From contig CM012954.1 of the NCBI GenBank assembly GCA_000181795.3, positions 8,772,620 to 8,836,619 of the forward strand: a DNA stretch of 64,000 nucleotides. The letters are read 5' to 3'. The notes beneath the pieces are model-generated. The model was not told the origin of the DNA, did not search any database, and saw only the letters and a list, made by a program, of their open reading frames with translations. Below, one piece after another: positions 36,601 through 51,539 of this stretch; position 1 is the first letter of the stretch, and each line of letters begins with the position of its first letter. The stretch is from Trichinella spiralis. Taxonomy: Eukaryota; Nematoda; Enoplea; Trichinellida; Trichinellidae. A program made the translations under genes and the position numbers.

Positions 36601-38320
36601 GTAGTTTAGCATTCAACGAGCGAAACATTACAAATTAATTAAGTTGAATTTATTGTATTTGTAAAATATTTGCCGCATTCGATATGCAATAGCAGTATTT
36701 GAATATAGAATGTCAGACATCGTTTATACGTGCCTTTCTGTGCCTTTTTGTGTGTGGTCTTGCTTATGCCTGTCATAGATGTTGAATTCAAATAGGCAGC
36801 AATCTGCAACAAACAGCAGCAATTAACAGTTTGGGAATAAAATTTCCAAATGTCATAAATAAAAAGGTATTTATCATTGGCAAAAAGAAAAGTCACTTTC
36901 TGCTGGTTTAATTTTATCCTACTTGTCATAAAAATATTGTAAACATTGTCAGATGCTGTCTGCAGCTTTTTTCAAGCATAACATTAGTATTTATGCAATT
37001 GATTTTTTGGTTTGTTACTTCTTCCAAACAAATGGCGGCGTATAAAAGCGCCGCTGTACGACTGCTATTTTTCCGATTCTACTACGAAACAGAAGCGAAA
37101 TGTTGTCCATCGCTTCAGCTGGTAAATGTCAGTTGTCAAAGCACTCAGTTGAGAGAGTGTTTCAAGTATTTCAATGCTTTAGGGCAGCCATTCGGGCGGC
37201 GCTGTGAATTTTCCGAACAATTTTCTGTGGAAAAATTTTACAATTTGAAATTTAACAATTTTGCTTCAGTATTAATGACAAGCGACACGACGATGTAGGT
37301 TTTGAATTGCAATTCATGTCAAAGAAGGGAAAAGTAGCTTTGATCTAGTGACGTTTCCAGGCAGAGGATTAAGCCGGAAACTAGCTGAACAGGAGCGAGG
37401 GCGCTTTGCCGGACGCGATGTGAATGGCAATGCTTGGCGACCACTTCTCTGGCTGCGCTCCATTCAAGCGACCCTTTGGAACGGCATGAAAAGAAACAAT
37501 GCACTGTAATGATTGGCACTGTTTGATCGACAATGGACAGCAAGTGCTGCCATTATGTTGTGTAGAATCGCAAACGCGGGCATTTTCAAAAGAAAATGTT
37601 CCAAAGAGGCTCGGCAATAAGCAATAATAGACAGAACGCCCCGGTGGAGGAGGGAAAATGGGCAACCGGCGTGCACGACGCCAATAGAAGCGCATATTGG
37701 CAATGCGTTTGTATTCACTAGATGACAACGGCAACCACGACCGCCGCCTTTCTGCTTCCCTTCAATAGAAACAGCAGTGAAATAAAAGTCCTCTTTATGC
37801 CATTGCTTATCTCTTTCACTTGCTTTTCAACTCCTCTCGTTCGAGCCCTTTTCATTTTGTCAAAGCGGCCGTGGCGCACGGTTGCTCCAGCCCAGCACTT
37901 TTCATTTATTCTTTTTTCCCCCCTCTGCACCGCATACATCATTTTGCCTAGCTTTTTACGAACGTTTCTTACGTGACCAATTTTTTTGTCGAATTTGAAA
38001 TCTTTTTCCAATTACTGCTGGTAAGCAACTTGCTCTCTGTCTTGTACAAAAAAACGTGAATGGGGAATTTGTTTCTAATAGAAAGCATCCGCTTTATTGA
38101 TGCATTATGCAAATTTTCAATGAAACTGAGGTTAAGATTATGCATATTTATCGAGGATATGATATGTTATCGTGCACTAGCCATTTTTATCGTAATAAAG
38201 ACTAGCAGGTGAACATTGAAATAGGGAGTTGCATGCCCGGAGACTAGTTTTCCGTCGATTAAGCAAGTGCTTTGACAATTGGCTTTTTTCAACCGGAGGC
38301 AGCGTTTCCACAGAAGAGCG

Positions 38321-38373
38321 GTTGTTGTTGTTGTTGCTGCTGCTGCTGTTGCTACTGTTATTGTGGTTGTTGT
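38321..38373. repeat. GTT/GCT triplet repeat
   Basis: An imperfect array of GTT then GCT triplets, continuing into GTT/GGT units. Confidence 0.85.
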
Positions 38374-40230
38374 CACAATACCGGTTTTTCTTCAGTGTAC
38401 TGTATTTTCTAGCTAACAAATCTCTGACTGGTAAAGAGAGAAAGAAATAAACGAAACAAGGTTTTCATTTTTACTCTGAATATGAACATTTTCAAACCGA
38501 CTCCAATTTTTGTATGCTTCAAGTTGCTCTCAAATAATTTCACTTTTTTTCATTTGCAAAATGCTCTCACCGCATCATTTTTTATTAATGCGTTGATTTT
38601 GTTCTGCCATATTACTAATGAATACTTTGCGTAACAATTTTACTTCCAAAGTTCTACAAAGCTGCCTGAGAAATAAATCAATATTACTCAATGAAAATAG
38701 ATTGGGCGTAGTAAAAATGATAATTGTTCGATATATTTTAACATCATTTTTCACTGTAAATTTGACTATTATATTTTCGAATTATTCCTCTAATTTCTAA
38801 AATTACAGTTCACCATTGTAGACGTGTGATTTCAAACAAAAATACAGTTTATTTATTTTACAAAATTTTCGTTACATTTTATTATAACGAACGCATCCGT
38901 CCGTAAGCGAACAAACAGGCATGTATCTTTAACTTGAGCAAACAAAGAAAGTTATTGTCAAGTTGGCAGTTAATAACTGTCTAAAACTGAAATATTATTT
39001 CTGAGATTTTGTAAAACTTAACAACACTAAAAATGGAAAAAAAACAGGCAGATTGTAAAGTTGCTCCCGTGTAGCAGACATTTTCAAACTAAGATTCACT
39101 TGGGCGTCATTAAGTAAGCTTATTTGTAATATTAGCTGAACGATGAAGTCGGGTGAAATTTGCAATCGATTAGTTTTCCATGGCTGTTCAAGCCGGGTGT
39201 TATTCTAAGTAAGAAGCGGCGGCATAAAATCAGGCAACGCTTCAAAACATATGAACAACAGAAAATGCGCAGTCTGGGACTAACGCGTCATAATTTTTGC
39301 TTTTTATAATATATATATATATACCCTTGCTTTCACTTTCAAAGTGGACGTCAGAACCAGTAGCCCTTTAAAAAAGAAATCATGTCAACCTTTCGTAAAT
39401 CAATCTTGAAAACCTTTTTAGTGTTGTTAGCTGCTGGATGAATCAGCAGGGTCACTTTAGTTTTTTTTTAATCTAGTTTCATTTCAGGGGAAAAGTTTTA
39501 CGTAAAATGACTTGCTTTATGTGATGTAGTAGATCACACAGCTTTAATTTTGGCTGCTGAGTTTAAAAATTTTTACTGAAGCGTACGATGAATAATTAAT
39601 TGGCAGAATTATTACAAGTTGGAATGATTTAGTTTTGTTAAGTTGATAAGTTATTCAAAATTGTAATTAATTTCATCGTTTTTGCTGTAAGTTGTTGTGT
39701 AGTTTTCATTGAAGAAGCTCATATTTTTATAACCTACAATTCTTTTTTAACTGCAAATATTAAAAATTATTTTAGACGAAAGAAGTTATCCGCTACCAGT
39801 AATAAATGACTGTTATTTTTGCCGACTATACTGTTTCACTTTGTTTCATCAAAATTTTAATTAATGACAACGTTTCATTATGATGAAGGCTTAATTAATT
39901 CAAATTCATCGCATTATAAAATGCAAAGCAAATTAAACTGTAATTTAAATAAAAACGAATTGGATTGTTATTTCAAATTTGAGGTATCATTTTTTGTAAA
40001 GTTTAGTCGATTAGAGGTTCTTGTGTTTAGAAGTTACGTACTTATGATTAAATTGCTTCTTCTTATTTTGCTGTGTTCTTGACACAAATTTGTGTTTCGT
40101 TTTGTGCAAAAATGGCGCTTGTTTAATAGTTTATACTGAAATTTTATATTTTGGATATTCAAACGTTTTACAGCCAACATCACTAATACTTGTTACTAAT
40201 TCTTGGTGCATTTATATAGCACTTAGTGTT

Positions 40231-40262
40231 ACATATATATGTGTGTGTGTGTGTGTGTGTGT
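40231..40262. repeat. (AT)n(GT)n microsatellite
   Basis: A short AT run continues directly into about eleven GT units. Confidence 0.9.
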
Positions 40263-41887
40263 ATTTAAATGTATACTTTTATATCACGTATCCTAGCACG
40301 TATACGCTTTTTATAAGATTTAAAACTAATACATCATGCCATAATGACGCACACTTTAATATACGTATATATTTAGATTTGCACTATGAAAGTGATGAAA
40401 TAACCAGGTGTGTCTATGTGTATATGTTTATTTTTATTTAGTCCATGGACAGTAAACAAGTCCAGTAGCAAAAGGTACTATCGTTGCTTCTGTAACCATA
40501 GCAGTTTTGCTTTACTGAACGCAGTCGTGTTTGCTTGTCGCGGCAATGAATGTATCACCATCGTTTAACAAATGTCAACATCACATATAGTGTACTGTAG
40601 CATGGAAGAAATAGTTCTTCCAAGGGCGGGGCTTGTATTACGGTTGAGCAGGTGCTAATAACAATCACCTACAAATATTGTTGCTCTGATTTGTAGTTTT
40701 CTTCAAAATTAATTTTACTATGATCATTTGGGGTTGTAGAATTTTTTATATTATAGCAGTTACGTAATGATGACATGAACTCACTGAGCAAAAGATCACT
40801 CACGATTTTCATTTGACGAATAAAAGTTTTGTTCTAATAAATAATGTTTTCAACTGAAAATTTTCGAGAACACTTCAAATACGATTTTGAATGATTCTTA
40901 AATTTACACATTTTATAAATATTATTCATTTTTTCTTGAGCTGAATTTGTTTTTTTATTATTATTCGCCTGGCATCTGTATATTTATTTTCGATTATGCT
41001 CTTTACAAGAAAGTGACGGCGGATACATTTGCCTTGTATTGTTTAATCAACTGCACCTTGCTTTTGTTCTGTTCTGCAAAATGTACTGGACTGAATTGTT
41101 CTGCTTTACTCGAGAAACACTCTGTTGCACTGTTATTGATATTATTATGTGATATAACAGTTCATTCATTTTTTGCTTAATTTTATATAATTTATAAACG
41201 TTAAAATTTTAGCCATCTCTTGTAAGTTTCTACAGCAAAATTTTACGCAAAATAATACTTCTTAATTTTGACTTCCCATACATCGGATAGTTCCATTTAT
41301 TTAAATATACTGCTTTTGAAGTGCTTCGAGTGAACTGTTTTGAACTTTTGACTTTAAAAAAAACTACCCGTTTTAACGACTTCATGACAGTGAAATGCAT
41401 CCTTTATCAAAAAATATTTTCTTCAAAATCTTCACACTATGCCTTACTGTTATTTTGTTGACTGTAGACAGCTGTAACGTTGCATTTACAAAATTACAAT
41501 ACTGTATACTATTTTCATGTCTTGACGCAGTGGGCAGGCGGAGCAATTTATTGTTTATCAACATGTGATGAATAATATGAAATTGTTCTTTTTGTTTTTC
41601 TCACAGTGATCAATCCAAATCTTAAAAAAATAATAAATCGCTTTTCATTTCAGTAATTTAGCTATTATTATTTTATTCTTCTTTGCATATGTTGAAATGG
41701 ATATCAGCGGAATATATATTAATTTACGTAAAATCGTAAAGATGGCCCAAAGTTTATGATGATTAATAAATTTTTGTTCACTGGAGATGAATATTAGCAT
41801 TTTCAGTCAGTTCTTCAAAGCTGATATTTGCATGTAATTTTATAAATTATTTTATAAGCATTGAAATCTTGTATGTAAATAGGGTAC

Positions 41888-41891
<4 letters not shown>

Positions 41892-41919
<28 letters not shown>
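41892..41919. repeat. (AT)n microsatellite
   Basis: Fourteen uninterrupted AT units. Confidence 0.9.
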
Positions 41920-41922
<3 letters not shown>

Positions 41923-42599
41923 GTATTTTTGTAAATGTATACAGTGGAAAACTTGTAATTATTTTTTGCGGCAATTTATCCAAGCAAGAAATTATTTCTC
42001 ATAAAAATTCTACATTCTACATTTCTACGCATCTTCAACGACAAAGTTTTAAATCAATGACAGCTTAGAATGAATAATTTTTCATGAAATGTAATTTTCA
42101 TCTTTATAAAGGAATGTTTGTGACTGCGTTAAGTGTGCAACATTTGAAGTACATTTATCATCAATATTAATAATTATTTCATATCTTAAATTAATTACGT
42201 TTGATAAACAGGCCTTCATTTTAGGTTAAAAATGAATTTGCATACAAAATCCCTTATCTATCATGAACAATTGGACAAGAAGGATTTATCATTTTTTTTA
42301 ATGGAAGATGAGGCGGTGAAGCTGTGCAGCTGATAAGATGATCTGTCAGTACAGTCAGTTGAATTCTGTTGGAAAAAGACAATTGCAACATTAAAGAGCA
42401 TTTATGGTATGGTAAGTGAATGTTTAGATGTTTATTGTGTGAATTGTTTTGATCTAAGTTTTATTACGATGAGTTTAACTTTTATCCGTACCTGAATTTT
42501 ATAAGAATATAACAAAGTAGTGTTTTCTTAAATTTTGTTCGTGACAAGTATAATATAACAAGCAACATATTGCATGATGGCTGTGTGTTTCTTTAAAAC

Positions 42600-44655
<2,056 letters not shown>

Positions 44656-45039
44656 CTGTTTCGTCCAACTCGCATCTATTTATACATATAAATCCAAATA
44701 CAATGCTTCTATTATTTTTGAGTCAACAACTACATGCAGTCGCTTTGGTAAAAAGCTTTACTTTGTTTTCTTGTACAGTTGCGACTGTGTATCATCATAC
44801 TCTGACTTATTCTACGTTAGTTTTCCTATTTTTTGACCTTTCTATATTTTTACGTTGTTGTTTCTAGCCTCGTGTTGGCTAAGAAAGAAAGATGGGTCAA
44901 TGTACACTATTGCCCTCTTTTGCCTCATTTTTTTTCTTTTGGCTTAAAAATTATAATGATATGCGTTGGAGAATGCGTCACTTTTTAAATCTCATTTTTT
45001 AAAATAATAACTATTTTTTTTGCTGTTGCAAGAATTAAA
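44656..45039 (+). other. Sox 3' UTR and flank
   Basis: This AT-rich sequence follows the Sox stop and probably holds its 3' UTR. No clear AATAAA was seen within the first 380 bases, so the mRNA end cannot be placed. Confidence 0.4.
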
Positions 45040-46090
45040 TGAAAAAGTTGATAGATAGCTTGTTTGTCAGTCGTGACGACGACCTCGTAAAGCGCTTCCG
45101 GCGGATTTTGGTAATTTTGTACGGGGGCGATTTTTTGTTGTCCCACTTTCTGCGTTCAAACATACATACTCGTCAGTTGTGTCGGCGTGTTTTGTTTGCT
45201 CGGCCAGAAGCAGAAGCCGTACGCTGAGCAAAGGCAGTGGTGAATGAGTGAGTGAGTGGTGAGAAGGTAGGTAGGTAGGTAGGTAGGTAGTGAGGGTGAT
45301 GATGATGAGGTGAGAGAAATGAGCATGCTTACGCGTGACAAACGATGAAGATGACACGATGGTTGTTGTTGTTGTTGACCGGTTTTCACAGCGCTAGCGG
45401 CATTCTGGAAAGACTGAGGCAAAATGCATGCATGCATGTGCGTATGTATTTTTCATTCTCCCTTTCTGTGTGTGTGTGTGTGTGCTCGCGCGCGTTAGCT
45501 TCAGCGTTAGCGTTAACATTAGCTCTCTGACACATGTATGTGCCACAGTGAGTGATTTTCTCTTCGACGGCTTTCTGCTGCTCTTTAGCGAGCAAATGAG
45601 AGGAGACAAGTCAGCTTCAACGGCAGACCGGACCGGTCGACCACGGCTTGTCCGTTATTTTGCCGAAACGTAATGCTAAGTGGAAAGGGTGGGGGCGATT
45701 TTTTGCGGGGTTAAAAATGGCACTGAGCAGATGGTGGTTAAGTGACACCTGCGGCGCCTGACGACCGTGAAAGCTTGTAGCGGACGCGACTGCGACCCTG
45801 GACACACCTGGCCTGTCGGCTACTCGAGCGGCAAAAAAACCTACAACGGCTCATCTGTGAATGCAGCTAGTCCAGGTGACCGCCATTCCGACTTGACCGC
45901 TGCAAGTGCCTCAGTGACCTGTCGGCAAAAAATGCCGACCTTCTGTATTTTTTTTGTTTTCTATGCCATGTATGTTTTTTTCGAAAAAACAACGTTGAAA
46001 ATAATATACGTATTTTTTTTTGCTGTCGAAATTGCGCTGTCGGATAGTTCTAGTAGCTTCTTCTAGTTTTACCGGGGAGCGGTAAATATT
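45040..46090. promoter_or_regulatory. GC-rich island downstream of Sox, candidate enhancer
   Basis: About 1 kb of GC-richer DNA without a convincing ORF starts 385 bp past the Sox stop. It contains a GTAG array (45266-45290), a TG run ending in CGCGCG near 45470-45493, and three CACCTG E-boxes at 45746-45751, 45805-45810 and 45873-45878 (the last reads CAGGTG on this strand). A perfect 7-bp stem hairpin lies at 45921-45938. A regulatory role is inferred from position and composition. Confidence 0.4.
45266..45290. repeat. (GTAG)n microsatellite
   Basis: Six tandem GTAG units follow a short TGAG run. Confidence 0.9.
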
Positions 46091-46351
46091 TGTGGATGCT
46101 GCAGCAAATGTTAGTTGAAAGTGTGAAACGCGATGTTTTTTCCACTTTGCCACACCTTCGTTTAATTCAACTTATTTTTCTACTACAACTACCTACTATT
46201 ATTTTATTCATTATTGGAATAACCAAACCGATTTTGATCAGTCAGTATTTTATCATAAATTTACGGCTATGATTGAATATAAACAACTGTTCAAACTAAC
46301 ATTTACATCAAACGTTTTTCGTTATAATAAATAGTAATGTTTATTTTTACT

Positions 46352-46379
46352 TGGTGGTGGTGGTGGTGGTGGTGGTGGT
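46352..46379. repeat. (GGT)n microsatellite
   Basis: Nine GGT units in tandem. Confidence 0.9.
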
Positions 46380-49300
46380 TAACTTGTGCATAGCATAACT
46401 CAGTTCTGTTCATTTTCATTCATAGCAGTTTATGGATAGGTGGGTAATTTTTAACACAAATGACAATGAAACTTCTATTTTAATAAAATTTGTTTTTTAT
46501 TCATATGAAAATCATGTACGTCTGCGTAAATGGAATACGTTTTTCCATTTAAATTTACAATGACAATTGTTTGAAGATTTTTATAGCGCTTTTTTATTCA
46601 TTCAGTTTTACATTCAGTATTGCCGAAGTGCTGCTTCCGCTTATATTTTGAAATCAATTTTGTAATATTATATATAATAAGAAAGTCAGTAAATTTTTGC
46701 TGGATTTCAGTTTAAAATATCTCTGTTTCATACTTCTTTTATTATCAGTATTATCTAGAGGCGTTAATGCTGCGTTTCACTTTTCCAGTATGCACAAAAT
46801 TTGCATTTCTATTAGTTGACTGTAGACAGTTTCAAATTGCAAAGGAATTTTTTACAGCAAGCATTCGAACAATCGCAACGTCAACGAAAAAAACAACTTC
46901 TTTTTCCTAATTATAAGATGGAATAATTTTTAAAATTTCCAATAAATGCCTCTCTGATCGACCATGATTACACATGGCTGGTGGGGTATTTTTGAAGCGT
47001 GGATATTTTAAATAAATATTCTGAAACTCTGAAACTTACACAACATCTACAACAGAATTGTTTAACAATTATAAGCATTTGACATCAGCAGCTGTTACGT
47101 ATTTGACTATGCGTCTGTAAATTAGTCTGATAAAACATTTTGTGTAAAAAAGTATACTGAATTGTCAATATTTTATGTTTTATACCTAGTGTGCATTGCA
47201 TTTGCCAGCGTCAGTTGAATTTTGATTGATTTTTATCAACAGAATAAATAATCTTTTGGTCTCGTTGCAATTGCTCCTCAAACTTTCAAAAACTGCACAC
47301 TGCATTTTCATGTAAATTTCTAAGCTGATTATTTACTTTGAACAGATTTTAAAAGTTTCGGAAAAAGAAAACTTTCACTTTAAATAGTGTTTTATCCCAA
47401 ACCAAGTGCACAGCATGCAACAGCAAGTGTTTGTTTTTCTGTAGTTTGCTTCCTCTGCTCCCTAAAAGAAAAAAATAAAATAAATAAATAGACACTGGAG
47501 AAAATAAGCTATTCGAAAGATGCTTCAGTTCCCTGGAAAGGTGTGTTCTATTGATTTCGCCAGTCTGACTGAGTAGAGTTGAAAAAAGCATTTGACATGC
47601 GGACAATGACAGGAGCTTTATGGTTGGGTGATTTGCTCATTTCCCACGGCTCGTAACTCCTGGGAGCGTGGTAGGCAAAAAAATTGCAAAAAACTGCATC
47701 ACTTCAGCTAGACAATACGACCATGACAGCTTTCACAACGTTTGCTGTGTTACGGTTATGTATGATAAATAGAAGTTATAGAATCGACCTTTAAGCAATT
47801 TGTTGCTTGCTAAGTTATACGCAAGTAAACGACGCCAAACTGTCTGCTACTAGAACTGCTACTGACTGATTCACGGAAAGTTCGTGGGCGTTGTCTAAAC
47901 AGTGAAGAAGGAAACAAGCATTGACAACAATGTCCGTTTATAGAATGAATTTCTCTCTTTTTTTTTTTTTTGAAATTTTCATTTCATTTCATCTCAACAT
48001 TTACATCTCACCAACTTTTTATATTGTTGTTCATTTTTTCCGAGTTCGTTTTCTCGTATGAGAAAGCATGCTTTCCTTAAACATTTTTGATGCTTCATGT
48101 TGTGCAATAAGCAATTTTTTTTTCTTTTCTTCAAGAGAGTTTCATACTTTTACAATTTTAACATTCCCAGTTGTGTTTAACATCGAAACTTATTCACGGA
48201 AACGACGCTTTTATTATTTATTGTATTCGAATAGTTGCAGTTGTGGGAAAGTAATTTTCTAACTACTGAACAGCGGAAGTCAATGAATAAGTTTTGCTGA
48301 AACTTTTTTCTCTTGAATCGTTTTCGTGAAATAAAACGTAGATTCTGTGAAAAGTCAAATTTGAACCTGAACGCTTGACGCCGCCCACTTTCTCTGTGTA
48401 AAACGTTTTTCTTGTCACTTTAAAATATCTTTCAAAAGGCTTGCAACTGTTCCATTTTTGCAACGTTGCACAACGTCTGCTTTGTGTAATTAGATTTTGC
48501 TTACATTCTCTAAATTTTTTCTTACATTCAATATTTGACTTTTGTAAACAACATTTTCAGGAAAATTTTTCTTTTCTTCTCCCCTTTTCTTCACTTGAAA
48601 ATAATTTGTCATCGTAATCCAATTTAAATTCAATTAATTTCATTTCTAAAGTTGTACAAGAAATTTTTACCAAATCCATAATATTTATCATCATACATTT
48701 TACAAACATTGTTTTTATCGTCAATGAAAATGTTATTTGGATTTCTTAAAAGTCATTGTTTTTCTGGATCTTAATATTTTTTTAAATGTATTTTATCTTT
48801 TTTTAAGCAGTTGGTTTAGCAGTGTTTTGATTTAATAAATAACTGAAAGCAATGAATATCAGTTGAACAATAGATTTTTTCAAATTTCTTGCATGCATTT
48901 TTATCAAATCGAAAAGAATATTTTTACAAATTCAACACAACATTACCCCGATTCTTCCGCATACATGAATGTAAGTAAAATTGTGTCGACAAATTTATCA
49001 ACTCAATGCTCAGCTAGATTAGTTCCGTTGGTTGTTTTGAACTTATTGTACAATTTTTTTCATTCATAATATCCTCCAATTGCTTTTCGAAAGTAGGAAA
49101 AAAGCTGGCCATAAGATGTGACGATGTTTTGGTCAGTTTTACAGAAAATAAATTTAGTTAATTTACAATGGTCACATCTGCGGTGCATTTGAATTTATCA
49201 AAATATCGCTGCTCAATTTGCTCTGCCTAGCATTTGAAAATGTTGACTTTATGATCAATAGAGGAATGGTTATAAATTTGCATAGATAATAATTCATCTT

Positions 49301-51461
49301 CAATATTTCGAAGTGTTATTTAAAATGTAATTATTTGGGAAATGAAAATGGGGTCATGAGCTTCTCGGCGCCGACCTTGTCAACCGTTGACCATCCGGTG
49401 TCCTGCGGTTTTGCAGACAATGGCATGGCGCAATCGGCACGGCGCCTGCACAGTTCAAACCCTATTCACGAAGGGTCTTCTGTACAATCGTCTTAGCCCG
49501 TGTCCAACGAGGCAAGAGCGACAAGTGGACGATGGAATTTTTGTCCGAACAATGAGGATAGTGCATTTTTAGCGCCTTTGGTCAAGGGTCGATTCGGTAA
49601 TTATGGATTCCAGCGGCTCGTCAAGCTCCGCTGACCCTGTTCTACCGTTTCACTAATGGTGAGAAATTAGCCACGCATTTGGCCTAGTAACAACTGACAG
49701 CGGATTAACATTTCACTGCTGTCTAATCTTCCAAAAATATCAGCTCGTCTGCGTTTCATAATATCGCTCCACCCCAGATTTTCCGCACGTAACAATGAGA
49801 AAACGCCCAATTTTTATCTTTTGTTTATTTTGCATGCATTTGTATAAATTTATTGAAATCATTTTCATTATCTTGAATGATCACAATAATTAATGTCACA
49901 CACATCACCACTTTACGCGTTCAATTATTTGAAAAACATAACAGCAGCATGTTCAAAAATCACTCATTTAGTACAAAACTGTGCGTGTGATATTTTGATT
50001 TGGTTGAACGTAGTAGCTTAGCGGTTAGCAAAGTGAGAAAGTTAAAACGTAACTGAAATTGCAATTTCCGAGACTGTTGTTCGAAAGCTATTTTCAGTCA
50101 CATTTGTGTAAAATGTAAATTGTGGCTGTTTTTTTTCTTTGCTGTTTGCGCTGTTTGTTAGCCATTGAAGTGTTTATATTAACTGTTATGGAAATTTAGT
50201 TAAATCTAACGCTAAACTAGATGTATGCTGACCGTTTCAAGTGTTGTATATCAAAAAATACTTTGCGCTTTCAGCTTCCCATTTTTCCCAGCAGAGCATT
50301 TCTAATATAAACGTAAATTTGACTTTGACTAAGGCTGTTTTGCTGCAGTTTTTGTTGTTTCAAATGTATTTCAGTATGTTATAAATAAATTTCATCATTT
50401 GTATGATAAACTTTGCTTCTGTACACTGGTGCATGCAAATAACAGTAGAAAGCGGTGGTGTTTTGTTTCGGTTGAGTTAAAATTTAAATTTCAGTCAAAT
50501 GTTTCTGTAAAACTGATAAATGATCATCCTGAACACTGACGAAGTTTACACATGAAATTCGCCAAAACACGTTATCCAACTTTGAGTGTTTGTTATCCAG
50601 TAGTTAAGGTTGATTTAATCGACTTCGACTTGTTGCGCTTCTTTGTAGGAGGTTTGTAGGATAAAAATGTGGTTTCCGTAGTTGCGCTGATGATGATAGG
50701 TGTTTGATTCTTGACAACAGTTTGCGATTTCAGTGATGATCCATCCAGATGAACACGCATGATTCAGAAAAGCACGTGTCGAACGCGCTTAATTATTAAA
50801 ACCTGCGTCGAGGCAAGTGTTCGTTCAAAGCATTGTTCAAACCATAGTCAGCGGTTAGAACACGCTAGTCACGTGGTGCAAAACACCGTCCAGTCTTTGT
50901 CAATATCCTGTAGTTTCCATGGATTTCTTCCATTTTGAATTTGTTGACCTGCTGGCACCACTGCCGCCTAAAGCTGACGCTGTGATTTTCTAGCGCTGGT
51001 GCACATAAGTGCAACTTTGACGCGATCATAAGCATTCTTAATTAGTCGCTTTGATCGTTGCATTTGGTGACCGTTGGCGCCTACAGTAGTAGACGTTAAA
51101 GAAAGTTTATTGAACGCCAGCAGCTCTTATTAGTGTTGAAATGACAGCCGCGTCGTCGTCATGGAATCACTTGCCTGTCAAATTGTTGTTCAGCTTTATA
51201 CCTGTAAATCAAAACAGTGCCAAAAATTGAACTGAAATTTCCGGCCGAATGTAGTGAAGTGAGAGCTTGCCGCTGCCGCCGTTCAGCCTGCTGTTCATTA
51301 GCATGCGTTACTGAAGGGCCTGTTGCTTGCTGAGATTAATTAGAAAACAGCCGCTGACCCGTGTTGACTTGATCTCATTAGTTTGCTTGTCCTAGCTATC
51401 CGCTTTTCCGCATCCGCGCTCCGTTCGTTGTCGTCAAATGTGCACCTGGCCTGCTTTCGTA

Positions 51462-51539
51462 ATCATCATCATCATCATCATCATCACAGCTAATTTGAAT
51501 AGTCCTCTAGCTTCTGTTCTGTTCTGTTCTGTTCTGTTC
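51462..51539. repeat. (ATC)n and (TGTTC)n repeats
   Basis: An eight-unit ATC run at 51462-51486 is followed by four to five TGTTC units ending at 51539. Confidence 0.85.

Larger units (their letters stand above)
22955..42599. other. Left gene desert of the Sox locus
   Basis: About 19.6 kb with no coding exon I can support. Most is AT-rich with TA, TG and triplet microsatellites. GC-richer, ORF-poor islands stand out at about 26930-27270, 27780-27990, 31010-31720, 33590-34330, 35490-36440, 36990-38000, 38880-39340 and 40440-40660. These are candidates for regulatory elements of the Sox gene or for introns of the gene starting at 22860. No transposon coding sequence was seen. Confidence 0.55.

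Noticed and set aside
36993-37298. 101-codon + strand frame with several cysteines
   Set aside because: Overlaps a TATA box, has no signal peptide or recognised cysteine motif; kept only as a locus to check for transcription.
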